This document shows positions 7,592-17,240 of a stretch of DNA of 64,000 bases, piece by piece. Source of the stretch: Bacteroidales bacterium (lineage in GTDB: Bacteria; Bacteroidota; Bacteroidia; Bacteroidales; F082). A model generated the notes under the pieces. That model was given only the letters and a program-made list of their open reading frames with translations, searched no databases and was not told where the DNA came from. The stretch lies in assembly GCA_030683155.1 (NCBI GenBank), contig JAUXMV010000106.1:1-64000 (forward strand), read 5' to 3'. Numbering within the stretch: position 1 is the stretch's first letter; each line of letters starts with the position of its first letter. The position numbers were made by a program, and so were the translations under genes.

Positions 7592-9412
7592 ATGTATCTT
7601 AAAGAAATAATAATTGAAAATTGTGGACCAATCGGTTTTATAAAAATTGATTTACCATTTCAAGACAATGGGAATCCTAAACCGATAGTTCTCATTGGAC
7701 AAAATGGAGCAGGCAAGAGTATTTTCATATCGCATATAGTAAACGCACTCTTATCAATTAAACAGGTTGTCTATGACGACACGGAAGTTGAAGAAGGAAA
7801 AGTTTTCAAATACAGAAGTCCGAGCTACATTAAAGCAGGTTGCACATATTCATATTCAAAAGTAAAGTTTGAGCAAGATATGTTTCAGTTAGAGTGGCAA
7901 CTTGACAGAAAGAAAAGCGATTTTGAAAATCATTACCAATACACTCCTGCAATTCAAGAATGGAATCAAATTGAAGCAAACGCAAACTCTCACTTAAATT
8001 CAAACTTTAATAATCAAGAGGTTGCTCTGAAAGAATTGTTTGATAAAAATTGTGTTCTTTATTTTCCGCCTAATCGTTTTGAAGAACCTGGGTGGTTGAA
8101 TTATGACAACTTAGTGAATAAAGTTGATTACCGTTTCAACAAGCGACTTTCAAATCTCTCAAATCGTTTAATCATAAACTATTCTCCACTAAAGGACAAT
8201 CAAAACTGGTTACTGGATTTACTGTTTGACAAATTTACATTGGAGTTTAAAACCCAAAATTTCAACTTCCCTGTAAACCAACCCGGACAACCACAAGTAA
8301 ATATTCCAATGCCGGTTTTTCTTGGTTACGAAGGAGAAAGCAATAATATCCATAATGAGATTCTGAAATTTTTAGGATTGTTATTTCAAACAGAAGAAAA
8401 GTTACGATTTGGAATTGGAAAGAGAAGAGCAAGACAAATTGAAATTTTAAAAAACGAAACAAGTTGGATAAAAAATATTTTCAATCTCTCTACAGGAGAA
8501 ACAATTTTACTAAATATCTTTCTGACAATTATTAAGGACTTTGACTTATCAACGGCAACCTTTCAAAACTTGAGTGAAATTCGAGGGATAGTTGTAATTG
8601 ATGAAGTTGATAGTCATTTACATTCCAATTTACAGTATATTGTTTTGCCTCAACTCATAAAATTATTTCCGAAAGTTCAATTCATTCTTACAAGTCATTC
8701 TCCTCTGTTTCTTCTTGGATTAAAAAATCAGTTAGGCGAGGGAAATTTTCATATTACAAACCTTCCTGATGGACAGGAAATAGACATTGAGAGTTTTTCT
8801 GAATTTGAAAAAGCATATTCCTATTTCAAAGAATCAATCAAATTTAAGGAAGATGTAAAAGCAGAAATTGCCATCTCACACAAAGCTTTGCTATTCGTTG
8901 AAGGTGACTACGACATTCGCTATTTGACAAAAGCGGCTGAATTACTTGGCAAGCAAGAAATCCTTGACTTCTTCAAACTGGTAGATTCAGACGGACATGG
9001 AAATATTTCAAATGTGGCAAAGCATTTTGATAGCAAACTTGCAGAAGTAACTCCTCAAAAGATTTTGTTGCTTTACGATTGTGACCAACAAAAACAGCCA
9101 AGTAAAAAGGGAAAAGTTTATAAACGAGTTATGCCGACTGTTGCAGAGAATCCCATAAAAAAAGGAATTGAGAATTTATTTCCAATCGCAATTATTGATT
9201 CAGCCAAACATCACAAGCAAGCATTCATTGACATTACACCTGAAATTCAAAAATTAGAAAGAGGTGAGAACGTAATAATTCCAGAATTATGGGAAGCTAA
9301 TAAGAGCGAGAAAAAGAACTTGTGCTATTGGATAATTGAAAATGGAACTATTGACGACTTTCAAAATTTTAATGGAGTGTTTGACATACTAAATGAAATT
9401 ATAAACGACTAA
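7592..9412 (+). CDS. OLD-like AAA ATPase with TOPRIM nuclease domain
   Basis: 606 residues. Walker A GQNGAGKS is at 36-43, an ABC-type signature LSTGE lies near 302, Walker B VVIDEVDSH is at 334-342, and the switch TSHSPLFLLG follows. The C-terminal TOPRIM domain has FVEGDYD (Glu437, Asp439) and the acidic pair D496-C-D498. This is the architecture of OLD-family nucleases and GajA-like phage-defence proteins. No UvrD-like helicase follows, so it is not a standard Gabija pair. It is alone in its module. Abortive or nuclease-based anti-phage action is inferred from family and context. Confidence 0.85.
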   Translation: MYLKEIIIENCGPIGFIKIDLPFQDNGNPKPIVLIGQNGAGKSIFISHIVNALLSIKQVVYDDTEVEEGKVFKYRSPSYIKAGCTYSYSKVKFEQDMFQLEWQLDRKKSDFENHYQYTPAIQEWNQIEANANSHLNSNFNNQEVALKELFDKNCVLYFPPNRFEEPGWLNYDNLVNKVDYRFNKRLSNLSNRLIINYSPLKDNQNWLLDLLFDKFTLEFKTQNFNFPVNQPGQPQVNIPMPVFLGYEGESNNIHNEILKFLGLLFQTEEKLRFGIGKRRARQIEILKNETSWIKNIFNLSTGETILLNIFLTIIKDFDLSTATFQNLSEIRGIVVIDEVDSHLHSNLQYIVLPQLIKLFPKVQFILTSHSPLFLLGLKNQLGEGNFHITNLPDGQEIDIESFSEFEKAYSYFKESIKFKEDVKAEIAISHKALLFVEGDYDIRYLTKAAELLGKQEILDFFKLVDSDGHGNISNVAKHFDSKLAEVTPQKILLLYDCDQQKQPSKKGKVYKRVMPTVAENPIKKGIENLFPIAIIDSAKHHKQAFIDITPEIQKLERGENVIIPELWEANKSEKKNLCYWIIENGTIDDFQNFNGVFDILNEIIND

Positions 9413-9599
9413 TCGCAACGGACAAACTAATTGAAACAACTCACATTCAGACAGAAAGAAGGGCAGCAGGTAACAGCACATTTGCAATAGGCGGGGTTTC
9501 CTGCTCCGCAGACAGTTTTGTGGTTACAGAAAGTTCATCTCTCCGAATGAACATTTGTGCTGAAAAGCCAGCCCATCGCAAATCTGCAAACCATTAGCG
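9407..9599 (+). other. attC-like recombination site after the OLD-like gene
   Basis: R''-like GACTAAT (9407-9413) overlaps the stop codon of the OLD-like gene. GCACATTTGC at about 9478 pairs with GCAAATCTGC at about 9579 (9 of 10). The right core is ATTAGCG (9593-9599). The next module starts ATTAGCGGC and ends with its exact complement at 10593-10601. The rest of the gap between the genes holds nothing else recognisable. Confidence 0.5.
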
Positions 9600-9655
9600 G
9601 CAAGCATTGAGGACACTACAAACTTATAAAGACTACTATAACAAACAAAAACTGA

Positions 9656-10561
9656 ATGGAGAAAATAGAATATAGCGACCTAAACAAATTCCTTGTTTCA
9701 ATAGGTGTGACACTAATTATTGTTGCTTTTTTATTGCCTTGGCTCTATCTGAGAGAACCATTTGACCTAACATTGACCCAAGACCAGATTTCAAAATTGA
9801 CTCAGGATGCGCAAGCAATCATAACTATCAGACAAAGCTTCATTCTAAAAACAATAAGCTATGTACGTTTCGCATCTTTAGGACTTTTTATTGCAGGACT
9901 GATTAGCGTAGTAATCGGACTTTGGCGTTGGATAAAGAAGCAACAAGACCTTGATGAAAGAGAAAGAATTATAACGGCGACACATAAACACAATTACAAA
10001 AAGCTAACTGACGATGAAATAACTCAAAAGGCACAAAATGAATATAGAACGTTGATTAAAGGCAAAGTGCAAAATAGAACTCTGAAACAAGTAGAAGCAG
10101 AAAAAGAAGACTTCATTCCAAAATATCTTCAAGTAGAAAGAATATTCTTTGAACTGCTCTTAAAGTTCTTTTATTCGGACTTCAGCATTTTATCAAATTA
10201 TAAAGTTGGAAAATTCGAGTATGACATTATTCTTAAAGCACGAGAACCAGAAGATATTGATTACATTTTTGAAATTAAATATTATCCAAGTGAGTATTCT
10301 AAAAGTAATTTGCAAGCAGCAGTATTGAGACTTGGCAAAGCAACAAAATCATATATAGAAACTACTGGTCGAAATGCAAAACCCCTTTTAGTTGTTGTAA
10401 CTCACAGAGGAGAATTTGAGGAAATTGAGAGAGAAGAACTTCGGGTATTTTCATCCGAGAATTTGACAGATGTACGGAGATACAATATGTTGACACTTTA
10501 TTTTGACCAATTAGAATTGTTAACCAAAAAAAGAATTTTGGATTTAATGAATATACAATAG
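9656..10561 (+). CDS. Membrane-anchored PD-(D/E)XK nuclease-like protein
   Basis: 301 residues. There are two hydrophobic segments, at about 12-32 (GVTLIIVAFLLPWLYL) and 70-92 (FASLGLFIAGLISVVIGLWRW), then a charged linker. The C-terminal soluble domain has GKFEYDIIL ... YIFEIKYY, a D...ExK pattern like restriction-endonuclease-fold (Mrr or VRR type) proteins, followed by helices. I do not recognise a named family. The layout suggests a nuclease-fold domain on the cytoplasmic face of the inner membrane. It is alone in its module between an attC-like site and spacer 4. A defence role is inference; the nuclease fold itself rests on a short motif. Confidence 0.6.
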   Translation: MEKIEYSDLNKFLVSIGVTLIIVAFLLPWLYLREPFDLTLTQDQISKLTQDAQAIITIRQSFILKTISYVRFASLGLFIAGLISVVIGLWRWIKKQQDLDERERIITATHKHNYKKLTDDEITQKAQNEYRTLIKGKVQNRTLKQVEAEKEDFIPKYLQVERIFFELLLKFFYSDFSILSNYKVGKFEYDIILKAREPEDIDYIFEIKYYPSEYSKSNLQAAVLRLGKATKSYIETTGRNAKPLLVVVTHRGEFEEIEREELRVFSSENLTDVRRYNMLTLYFDQLELLTKKRILDLMNIQ

Positions 10562-10592
10562 ACATTAATGATTGCTAAATAAACAAATGCCA

Positions 10593-10900
10593 GCCGCTAA
10601 TATATAGGACTCTGAGCGGCGCGCAGACCTTGTTCCGAGCATCGGAAACCCAGCGATGAGTTCCCTAAGAATCAGGATTGAGCCACATCCACCCAGCGCA
10701 AGAAGGTGTTATGCACATATTGACGGTTTTGGTGTTTTTTGCCAGATATTTGAGCAGAAGTTCTTTTAAGAATTGCAGGATTTTGGGTTTTTATTTCTTC
10801 TGCAATGATGGTCTAGGATTCAAAAGAACGGTTTTGGATAATTTAGGTTCAGAAGCGGGCATAGCTGACCAGCTCACAACGAGCTCACAGGCCATCTGTT
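10593..10900 (+). repeat. Cassette spacer repeat, copy 4 (right end lost)
   Basis: Starts GCCGCTAAT (10593-10601), the exact complement of the module start ATTAGCGGC at 9593. It continues TATAGGACTCTGAGCGG, TTCCGAGCATCGGAA and the GCAAGAAGGTGTTATGCACA block. Similarity to copy 3 fades near 10865. There is no promoter block and no 19-bp unit. The short frame at 10678-10905 belongs to the repeat. Confidence 0.65.
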
Positions 10901-11212
10901 TTTAAACCAGAAAAGAAAACCCGGACTTGTAAAGCGTATTCAAAAACAAATCGATAAATTTTGCCATGACTACCGATGACCTGCAAATTAGTAAATTGTA
11001 AATTGCACGAATACAATTGGTTATGGAAACGTTAGTCAGAATTCGCTCTACTTCACAAAAGTTGATTTCGGAAGCTAACATTTAGCGGAAATAGGACACA
11101 AATTTGGAATAGATCAATGAAATGTAAATAATTGAAGATCAATATTTAACAAAAACGTAAGTCAGAATTTTAAAAAAAATGAATTGTTGTGCGTTTTTAG
11201 AAAAAAAAGTAA
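10901..11212. other. Non-coding stretch before mazEF
   Basis: No gene is visible. GTTAGTC at 11031-11037 and GCTAACATTTAGCGG at about 11074-11088 look like recombination cores. TTTAGC of the latter complements GCTAAA after mazF, so the mazEF module may start near 11081. Confidence 0.35.
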
Positions 11213-11220
11213 TAACTTTG
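11213..11220 (+). promoter_or_regulatory. -7 box of the mazEF promoter
   Basis: TAACTTTG fits TAnnTTTG and lies 20 bases before the antitoxin ATG. A T-rich GCGTTTTTAG element is upstream at about the -33 position. Confidence 0.55.
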
Positions 11221-11240
11221 TATTTACAAAATAATATGTC

Positions 11241-11486
11241 ATGGATTTATCCGTAATACAAATAGGCAATTCAAAAGGGATACGATTAAGCAAAACCCTT
11301 CTTGAAAAGTATAATATTAAGGACAAGGTTGAACTGATCCTTGAGAAAGGCTATATTATTATTCGACCAAAATCAACCCCAAGAAAAGGTTGGGAAAAAG
11401 CCTTCAAAAAAATGCATGAAAACAATGATGATAAGCCGCTATTAGCAGATGTTTTTGATGATGAACATTTTGAAGAATGGAAATAG
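11241..11486 (+). CDS. mazE: MazE-like AbrB-type antitoxin
   Basis: 81 residues. The N-terminal half (IQIGNSKGIRLSKTLLEKY, then DKVELILEKGYIIIRP) is a SpoVT/AbrB swapped-hairpin DNA-binding domain. The acidic C-terminal tail (DVFDDEHFEEW) is the usual flexible toxin-binding segment. Its stop overlaps the toxin start by 10 bases, so the pair is translationally coupled. MazE proteins neutralise MazF and repress their own promoter. Confidence 0.85.
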   Translation: MDLSVIQIGNSKGIRLSKTLLEKYNIKDKVELILEKGYIIIRPKSTPRKGWEKAFKKMHENNDDKPLLADVFDDEHFEEWK

Positions 11487-11800
11487 TTCAATATTCTATC
11501 ATTCTGGTTAATCTGGATTCAACTGTCGGTAGCGAAATAAAAAAAACCAGACCTTGTGTAGTAATTTCGCCGGATGAAATGAATCAGCATCTGCAAACAA
11601 TTACTATTGCTCCAATGACCTCTCAATCAAAGAAATACCCTACACGAGTGGAAGTGAAGCACAATGGTCAATTTGGCTGGGTAGTTATTGATCAAATTAG
11701 AACCATCGATAAACAAAGAACAATAAAAATATTAGGCGAACTTGCTGATAAAGAAATCATTGAAGTAAAAAATACCATAAGGGAAACTTTCGTAGAATAA
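11477..11800 (+). CDS. mazF: MazF-like endoribonuclease toxin
   Basis: 107 residues in the PemK/MazF fold. SEIKKTRPCVVISPDEMN is the conserved KxRPxVViS strand and loop that binds RNA. TIAPMTSQSK carries the conserved catalytic-region Thr/Ser, and VVIDQIRTIDKQR is the DQirtvdk motif. MazF toxins cut single-stranded mRNA at short specific sequences, causing growth arrest. It overlaps mazE and is followed at 22 bases by the best-formed attC-like site of the island, so the pair looks like a toxin-antitoxin cassette of the kind that stabilises cassette arrays. Confidence 0.88.
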   Translation: MEIVQYSIILVNLDSTVGSEIKKTRPCVVISPDEMNQHLQTITIAPMTSQSKKYPTRVEVKHNGQFGWVVIDQIRTIDKQRTIKILGELADKEIIEVKNTIRETFVE

Positions 11801-11821
11801 TGCAAATCCTGGGTAACAAAA

Positions 11822-11937
11822 GCTAAACGCTATCGGGCGCATGGTTGTAAGGAGAAAGATTGTACATTTATTGGAAATTGTGCTGGCCGGAATGAGATAT
11901 TTTCAAAAGTGCCCGCCAACGTTTAGCCTTGGCATTT
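11822..11937 (+). other. attC-like recombination site D
   Basis: R'' GCTAAAC (11822-11828) and R' GTTTAGC (11931-11937) are exact complements. Inside them CGGGCGC (11834-11840) pairs with GTGCCCG (11919-11925) as L''/L'. The total of 116 bases is normal for attC. This is the clearest canonical site in the window. Confidence 0.65.
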
Positions 11938-12109
11938 GTACGCAAGCCAAAAAAACGACACAGCAGTAAAATGATTGCAGATTTGAAATGGGGAAAAATG
12001 GAAAATGCCATCGCACACGGATTAGCATGATACTTTTGGATTGAAAATGAGGATAAAATTGTATTTTGCAGACTGATAACTGGAATTAAAATGAGATTAA
12101 AAGGATAAA

Positions 12110-15100
12110 ATGAGTTTGTTTCAAAAATCTGTAGAGAAAAAATATTTAAATGAGTTAGACTCAGTTCTGATTGACAAGAAATACAAAGAATTTCAAAGCT
12201 ATTTTGGAAATCCTTCGATTCAGGAAAATATCAGAAATTCAAAAGAAGAGCAATTTCAAGAAGGATTTTTACGAGAACTTTTCGTTTCGATTTTTGGATA
12301 TACACTCAATCCGCAACCTAATTTCAACCTTACAACAGAATTAAAAAACATTGCCAACAGCAAGAAAGCTGACGGAGCGATTTTGAAAGGCGAAGATGCT
12401 TTTGCGGTTATTGAATTAAAAGGAACTGACACAACCGACTTAGACAGGATTGAAACACAGGCATTCGGGTACAAAAACCATCATCCAAAATGCGTTTATG
12501 TGATAACTTCAAACTTTGAAAAACTCCGTTTTTACATTCAAAATGCGGTTGACCATATCGACTTTGATTTATTCAACCTGACAAGGGAGCAGTTTTCGTT
12601 AATGTGGCTTTGTTTGGCAAAAGACAACTTGCTAAACGGATTGCCTCAGAAAATAAAAGAATCATCGCTTTTACGGGAAGAGAACATTACCAAAAAACTG
12701 TATGCCGATTATTCAAAATTCCGAGAAGCGATTTACAACAATCTTGTAAAAAACAATCCAGAGACCGATAAACTTTTACTTTTCAAGAAAACACAGAAAT
12801 TACTTGACCGTTTTCTCTTTATTTTTTTCGCTGAAGACAGATTATTGTTGCCACCAAATTCAATCAGTGAGATTGTTAAACAATGGACAACTTTAAAAGA
12901 GGAACTGGACGAATATGTTCCATTATACGACAGATTTAAAAAGTACTTCGGTTACATGAATACAGGTTACAAAGGCAAGAAATATGATATTTACGCATAC
13001 AATGGTGGTCTATTTGCACCCGATGAAATATTGGATAACATTTCGATTGACGATGAAATTCTGCATAAACATACTTCAACAATAAGCAACTACGATTTTG
13101 AAACCGATGTTGATGTAAATATTCTCGGTCATATTTTTGAACACTCATTGGGCGAAATTGAAAACGTACAAGCCGAAATTAAAGGCGAAAAAATTGATAG
13201 CCAAAAGACAAGACGGAAGAAAGACGGAATTTTCTACACCCCGAAATACATTACCAAATACATTGTAGAAAACACCATTGGAAAGCTTTGCGAAGAAAAA
13301 CGAACAGAACTTGACATTGTTGATGAAGAATACTCTAAAGGGCGCAAAAACCGTAAAAAAGACACAATAAAAACGCTTGAAGATAAACTAATCGAATATC
13401 GAAACTGGCTTTTAAGTTTAACCATTCTTGACCCTGCTTGTGGCTCAGGAGCGTTTTTAAATCAGGCATTGGACTTTTTGATTGCCGAACATCGCAAAAT
13501 TGACGATTTACGAGCACAGCTTTTTGGAAGCGGTTTGGTTTTCTCCGACATCACAACTGACATACTTGAAAAAAATATTTACGGAGTTGACTTAAACGAG
13601 GAATCAGTTGAAATTGCAAAACTTTCGCTTTGGTTGCGAACAGCCCAAAAAGGCAGAAAACTAAATAAATTAAACAATAATATAAAATGCGGAAACTCCC
13701 TGATTGACGACCCTGAAGTTGCTGGCGAAAAAGCCTTTAACTGGCAAAACGAATTTCCTGAAATATTTGCAAAAGGTGGTTTTGACGTTGTGATTGGAAA
13801 TCCGCCTTATGGAGCATACTTAGATGAAAATTCTAAACTTTTTTTAAATAATACGTATTCGACTTTTCAAGGAAATTTTGAGATATACTTTTTCTTCATT
13901 GAACTAATAAACAAACTTTTAAAAGCCAAAGGGTTAATTGGTTATATAACACCAGACACTTGGATAAGCGTTCCCCAAGCACAGAGACTTAGAGAGTTCA
14001 TTTTAGAAAAGTTCTCAATTATTACTATAATCTCATATAAATATTCAGTTTTTGAGGATGCAAGCTTGAATCCAATTGTTTTTATTCTTGGAAAAAGCCT
14101 ATATCAAAAGGAATGTGAAGTTTTTCACGTGACCACAAAAACTGAAGATATTTACTTTCAAGAATTAGATTTGATAAAATGTAATGTTAAGAAATGGATT
14201 AGTTCAAATGATAAACAATTTCAAATTTGGCAAAATGCTATTGATATAAACATAATTGAAAAAATAGAGAAGAATTCACTTAGCGGCATAGATTTTCTTG
14301 ACGTTTGTCAAGGAATTGTGCCGTATTCAACAGAAAATCTATCTAAGGAAGAAGTTAAAAGTAGGATTTATCATAGTAGTTCAAAAATTGATGAAAACTA
14401 TGGTATGTGGGCTCAAGGTCGAGCGATTAAAAGATATGGAGTTGTTCTTTCTACATTTGAATATTTAAAATATGGCGAATGGTTACATAGACCAAGAAAA
14501 CCAAAATATTTTAATGGGAAAAGGATATTAATACAAGAAATTACAGGCGGTAATCCTCCAAGAATTTCATCATCAATATTTAATGATACTTTGTACCATG
14601 ACCCAGGTATTATATCTTGTTTAAATACTTCAGAATTATCGACTGAATTTATTCTTGCAGTCATAAATTCGAAACTAATTTCTTGGTATAATTTAAAAAC
14701 ATCTCCAAAAGGTAAAAGGTTAACATTTCCAAAGGTATTAATTGGAGATATCAGAAATTTCCCAATTAAGAAACCAGATGCAAAACAAGAAGATGAATTT
14801 AATAAGCAGGTAAAAAAAATATCTGAATTTACTCAGTCACTTGTACAATTTCAAAGTACTGTACTTGCATTCATTTCTAACAAATTCGCATTAGAAAAAA
14901 CAAGCAATAATCTCATCAATTGGGATACTCTCGAATTTAATGATTTTGTTAGTGAATTAAAAAAAGCAAAAATAAAGATAGGTCTATCCGAAGAAGCTGA
15001 ATGGTTACAATATTTCAAAGAACAAAAAGAAAAAGCCCAAAACCTAAAAACAGAAATCAATAAAACAGACAATGAAATAGACAGAATGGTTTATGAATTA

Positions 15101-15148
15101 TACGGTTTGACAGAGGAAGAAATTAAAATTGTGGAGGGTAATTCATAA
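12110..15148 (+). CDS. Type IIG restriction-modification enzyme (fused nuclease and N6-adenine methylase)
   Basis: 1012 residues. The N-terminal nuclease has Asp88 followed by E102-L-K104 (PD-(D/E)XK). Methylase motif I DPACGSGAF is at 441-449 and motif IV NPPY at 564-567, the gamma-class N6-adenine type. The C-terminal 350 residues should be the target-recognition domain, ending in a coiled-coil-like helix (EQKEKAQNLKTEINKTDNEI). Such Eco57I-like enzymes cut and protect DNA with one polypeptide. The stop overlaps the next gene by one base and the third gene overlaps that by eight, so all three form one operon. The start follows attC-like site D by 172 non-coding bases. Confidence 0.88.
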   Translation: MSLFQKSVEKKYLNELDSVLIDKKYKEFQSYFGNPSIQENIRNSKEEQFQEGFLRELFVSIFGYTLNPQPNFNLTTELKNIANSKKADGAILKGEDAFAVIELKGTDTTDLDRIETQAFGYKNHHPKCVYVITSNFEKLRFYIQNAVDHIDFDLFNLTREQFSLMWLCLAKDNLLNGLPQKIKESSLLREENITKKLYADYSKFREAIYNNLVKNNPETDKLLLFKKTQKLLDRFLFIFFAEDRLLLPPNSISEIVKQWTTLKEELDEYVPLYDRFKKYFGYMNTGYKGKKYDIYAYNGGLFAPDEILDNISIDDEILHKHTSTISNYDFETDVDVNILGHIFEHSLGEIENVQAEIKGEKIDSQKTRRKKDGIFYTPKYITKYIVENTIGKLCEEKRTELDIVDEEYSKGRKNRKKDTIKTLEDKLIEYRNWLLSLTILDPACGSGAFLNQALDFLIAEHRKIDDLRAQLFGSGLVFSDITTDILEKNIYGVDLNEESVEIAKLSLWLRTAQKGRKLNKLNNNIKCGNSLIDDPEVAGEKAFNWQNEFPEIFAKGGFDVVIGNPPYGAYLDENSKLFLNNTYSTFQGNFEIYFFFIELINKLLKAKGLIGYITPDTWISVPQAQRLREFILEKFSIITIISYKYSVFEDASLNPIVFILGKSLYQKECEVFHVTTKTEDIYFQELDLIKCNVKKWISSNDKQFQIWQNAIDINIIEKIEKNSLSGIDFLDVCQGIVPYSTENLSKEEVKSRIYHSSSKIDENYGMWAQGRAIKRYGVVLSTFEYLKYGEWLHRPRKPKYFNGKRILIQEITGGNPPRISSSIFNDTLYHDPGIISCLNTSELSTEFILAVINSKLISWYNLKTSPKGKRLTFPKVLIGDIRNFPIKKPDAKQEDEFNKQVKKISEFTQSLVQFQSTVLAFISNKFALEKTSNNLINWDTLEFNDFVSELKKAKIKIGLSEEAEWLQYFKEQKEKAQNLKTEINKTDNEIDRMVYELYGLTEEEIKIVEGNS

Positions 15149-16005
15149 TGACTTTTATCACTCAAATATTCAATACTCGTGAATTAGCAATTATCGTTTG
15201 GGTATTATTTTTCATAGTTATTCTGCTTTTATCAAAAAAATCCAAAAGGTCGGATTTTTCATTAATAAGCACTTTCTTCAAATTATATAAGTGGTATGTA
15301 ATTCTGGTTTTGTATATCGGTCTAATTGTATTTGGTCTGATAAAACTTTCCTATTGGGATACTACAATGCTTAAAACCACTATTTATTGGACTTTTGGTG
15401 GTGCATTTGTAATGTTTTTTAATGTAGACAAGGCCATAGAAGAAGATAAATATTTTTGGAAAGTTTTTATAGATTGTTTTAAGCTTACAATCATAGTTGA
15501 ATTCCTATCTAACCTATATTCCTTTCACATCGCGATAGAATTATTTTCAATACCTGTGTTAATCTTAATTGGTTTTTCTATGGCATTAAAGTCAGATACT
15601 AAAGAAAATAAAATTGCAAAATCATTCTTTGGAGTTATATATGGGTTGTACATCATAGTTGTGATAATATTTTCAATAGTTAAAATTTCAGAAAACTACA
15701 GTGAGGTGTTTACAGTTGTTAATCTAAAGTCGTTGTTATTTGGTTCTATGATGACAATCATGTTTATACCTTTTCTTTATTTCGTAGCACTATTTATGGT
15801 TTACGAAAGTTTTCTCAAAGGGAAGAAATATATACTTCAAGAAAACAGTAAGTTATATCAATTCTTAAAATGGAAAATTATTAAGAAATGCCATTTAAAT
15901 CTCAAAAGAATTAGGTTAGTAAGCAACAAGCTTCATATATATACTTCGATTAGGAAGGAGCAAATAAATGATGGATTAAATTTAATTCTTTCAAGAAATG
16001 GATAA
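15148..16005 (+). CDS. Multi-pass membrane protein of the restriction operon
   Basis: 285 residues with about seven hydrophobic segments (near 9-26, 47-67, 76-93, 110-128, 132-148, 158-180 and 196-220), then a basic cytoplasmic-looking tail of about 60 residues. I recognise no family. It is locked between the type IIG enzyme (one-base overlap) and rhuM (eight-base overlap), so it is made together with them. A membrane protein in this position is unusual for a type IIG system. It might sense infection or act as an effector, but the sequence gives no direct proof. Confidence 0.6.
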   Translation: MTFITQIFNTRELAIIVWVLFFIVILLLSKKSKRSDFSLISTFFKLYKWYVILVLYIGLIVFGLIKLSYWDTTMLKTTIYWTFGGAFVMFFNVDKAIEEDKYFWKVFIDCFKLTIIVEFLSNLYSFHIAIELFSIPVLILIGFSMALKSDTKENKIAKSFFGVIYGLYIIVVIIFSIVKISENYSEVFTVVNLKSLLFGSMMTIMFIPFLYFVALFMVYESFLKGKKYILQENSKLYQFLKWKIIKKCHLNLKRIRLVSNKLHIYTSIRKEQINDGLNLILSRNG

Positions 16006-17014
16006 CTCAGAAATACTACTATATCAAACCGAAGACGGGCAAACCAAAATTGATGTCCGCTTGGAAGAAGAAACCGTTTGGCTTTCGCAGGCCCAAATGG
16101 TGGAGCTTTTTCAGACAACTAAACAAAACATAAGTCTGCATATAAAAAACATTTACGAAGAGGGCGAACTTGATGAAAATGCAACTGTCAAGGATTACTT
16201 GACAGTTCAAACCGAGGGCAAACGAGAGGTTCAACGTAATTTGAGGCTTTACAACCTTGATGTAATAATTTCGGTTGGCTACCGTGTAAAGTCGCACCGT
16301 GGTACTCAATTTCGTATTTGGGCAACTACTCAACTTCGTGAATATTTAATAAAAGGATTTGTGCTTAATGATGAACGATTAAAAGAAACCGGGCACACCA
16401 ACAAATATTTTGATGAACTGCTGGAAAGAATCCGGGACATCCGAAGTTCGGAGAAGATATTTTATGCAAAAATCAAAGACATTTATACAACTGCCATTGA
16501 TTATGACCCAAGCACTGAAGAAAGCCAGCTGTTTTTCAAATCGGTACAAAATAAAATGCACTGGGCAATTCATGGTCACACAGCGTCGGAAATAATCTAC
16601 AAACGAGTTGATTCTAAGAAAGAAAATATGGGATTAGCAACATGGAAAAATGCACCTCATGGAAAAATCCGAAAAACAGATGTTTCGAATGCAAAAAATT
16701 ACCTGAGCGAAGATGAATTGAAAGACCTAAATTTAATTGTTGACCAGTATCTTTCGTTTGCCGAATTACAGGCACGGAACCGGAAACCAATGTACATGAA
16801 AGACTGGATTAGCAAACTGAATGATTTTATGACTTTAAACGACAAGGAAATATTAGAACATGCAGGGAGAATTTCGGCAAAAATGGCGAAAGAATTAGCC
16901 GAGTCGGAATATGAAAAATTCAGCAAAAACAGAATACATATTGAAGATGTGCAGGAAATGAAACAGTTGGAAGAAGGATTAAAGAAACTGGAAAACAAAA
17001 ATAAAAAGAAGTAG
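15998..17014 (+). CDS. rhuM: RhuM-family protein
   Basis: 338 residues of the virulence-protein RhuM family. Near the start, EETVWLSQAQMVELFQTTKQNISLHI is a helix-turn-helix (here split: LSQAQMVELF then TTKQNISLHI), followed by REVQRNLRLYNLDVIISVGY and FRIWATTQLREYLIKGFVLN, the family hallmarks. The C-terminus is a lysine-rich coiled coil. RhuM proteins often sit beside restriction-modification genes and may be DNA-binding accessory factors; the biochemical role is not established. It is the third gene of the operon. Confidence 0.85.
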   Translation: MDNSEILLYQTEDGQTKIDVRLEEETVWLSQAQMVELFQTTKQNISLHIKNIYEEGELDENATVKDYLTVQTEGKREVQRNLRLYNLDVIISVGYRVKSHRGTQFRIWATTQLREYLIKGFVLNDERLKETGHTNKYFDELLERIRDIRSSEKIFYAKIKDIYTTAIDYDPSTEESQLFFKSVQNKMHWAIHGHTASEIIYKRVDSKKENMGLATWKNAPHGKIRKTDVSNAKNYLSEDELKDLNLIVDQYLSFAELQARNRKPMYMKDWISKLNDFMTLNDKEILEHAGRISAKMAKELAESEYEKFSKNRIHIEDVQEMKQLEEGLKKLENKNKKK

Positions 17015-17240
17015 CATGAATCCAACATGCACCATCCCTTCGTTCTCAGGCACATTTGGCATTACTCACGAAACAATATTTTTTAAAGGTGTTCGTGAAT
17101 ACTTCATATTTCCCACAAGGTTTGCCCTCAATCCTAAAATGCCTAAAGAGCCTTCAAGCCCGTCCCGCTCCAACACACAGACTGAGACACAGTGCGTTAA
17201 AAATGAGACAGATAGATCAAGAAACAATAAAGGACAGCGT
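17015..17240. other. Non-coding stretch after rhuM
   Basis: An open frame from an ATG at 17016 encodes low-complexity, proline- and serine-rich sequence with no family resemblance. I see no convincing gene or site. GCATGAATCCAACATGC at about 17013-17029 is a small inverted repeat. Confidence 0.4.

Noticed and set aside
7592..9412. Calling the OLD-like gene a Gabija system
   Set aside because: No UvrD-like helicase (GajB) follows; the next module encodes an unrelated membrane protein.
10678..10905. A 75-residue open frame, with a similar frame at 6977-7159
   Set aside because: Both lie inside spacer copies 3 and 4 and change length between copies. There is no ribosome-binding site pattern, so they are by-products of the repeat.
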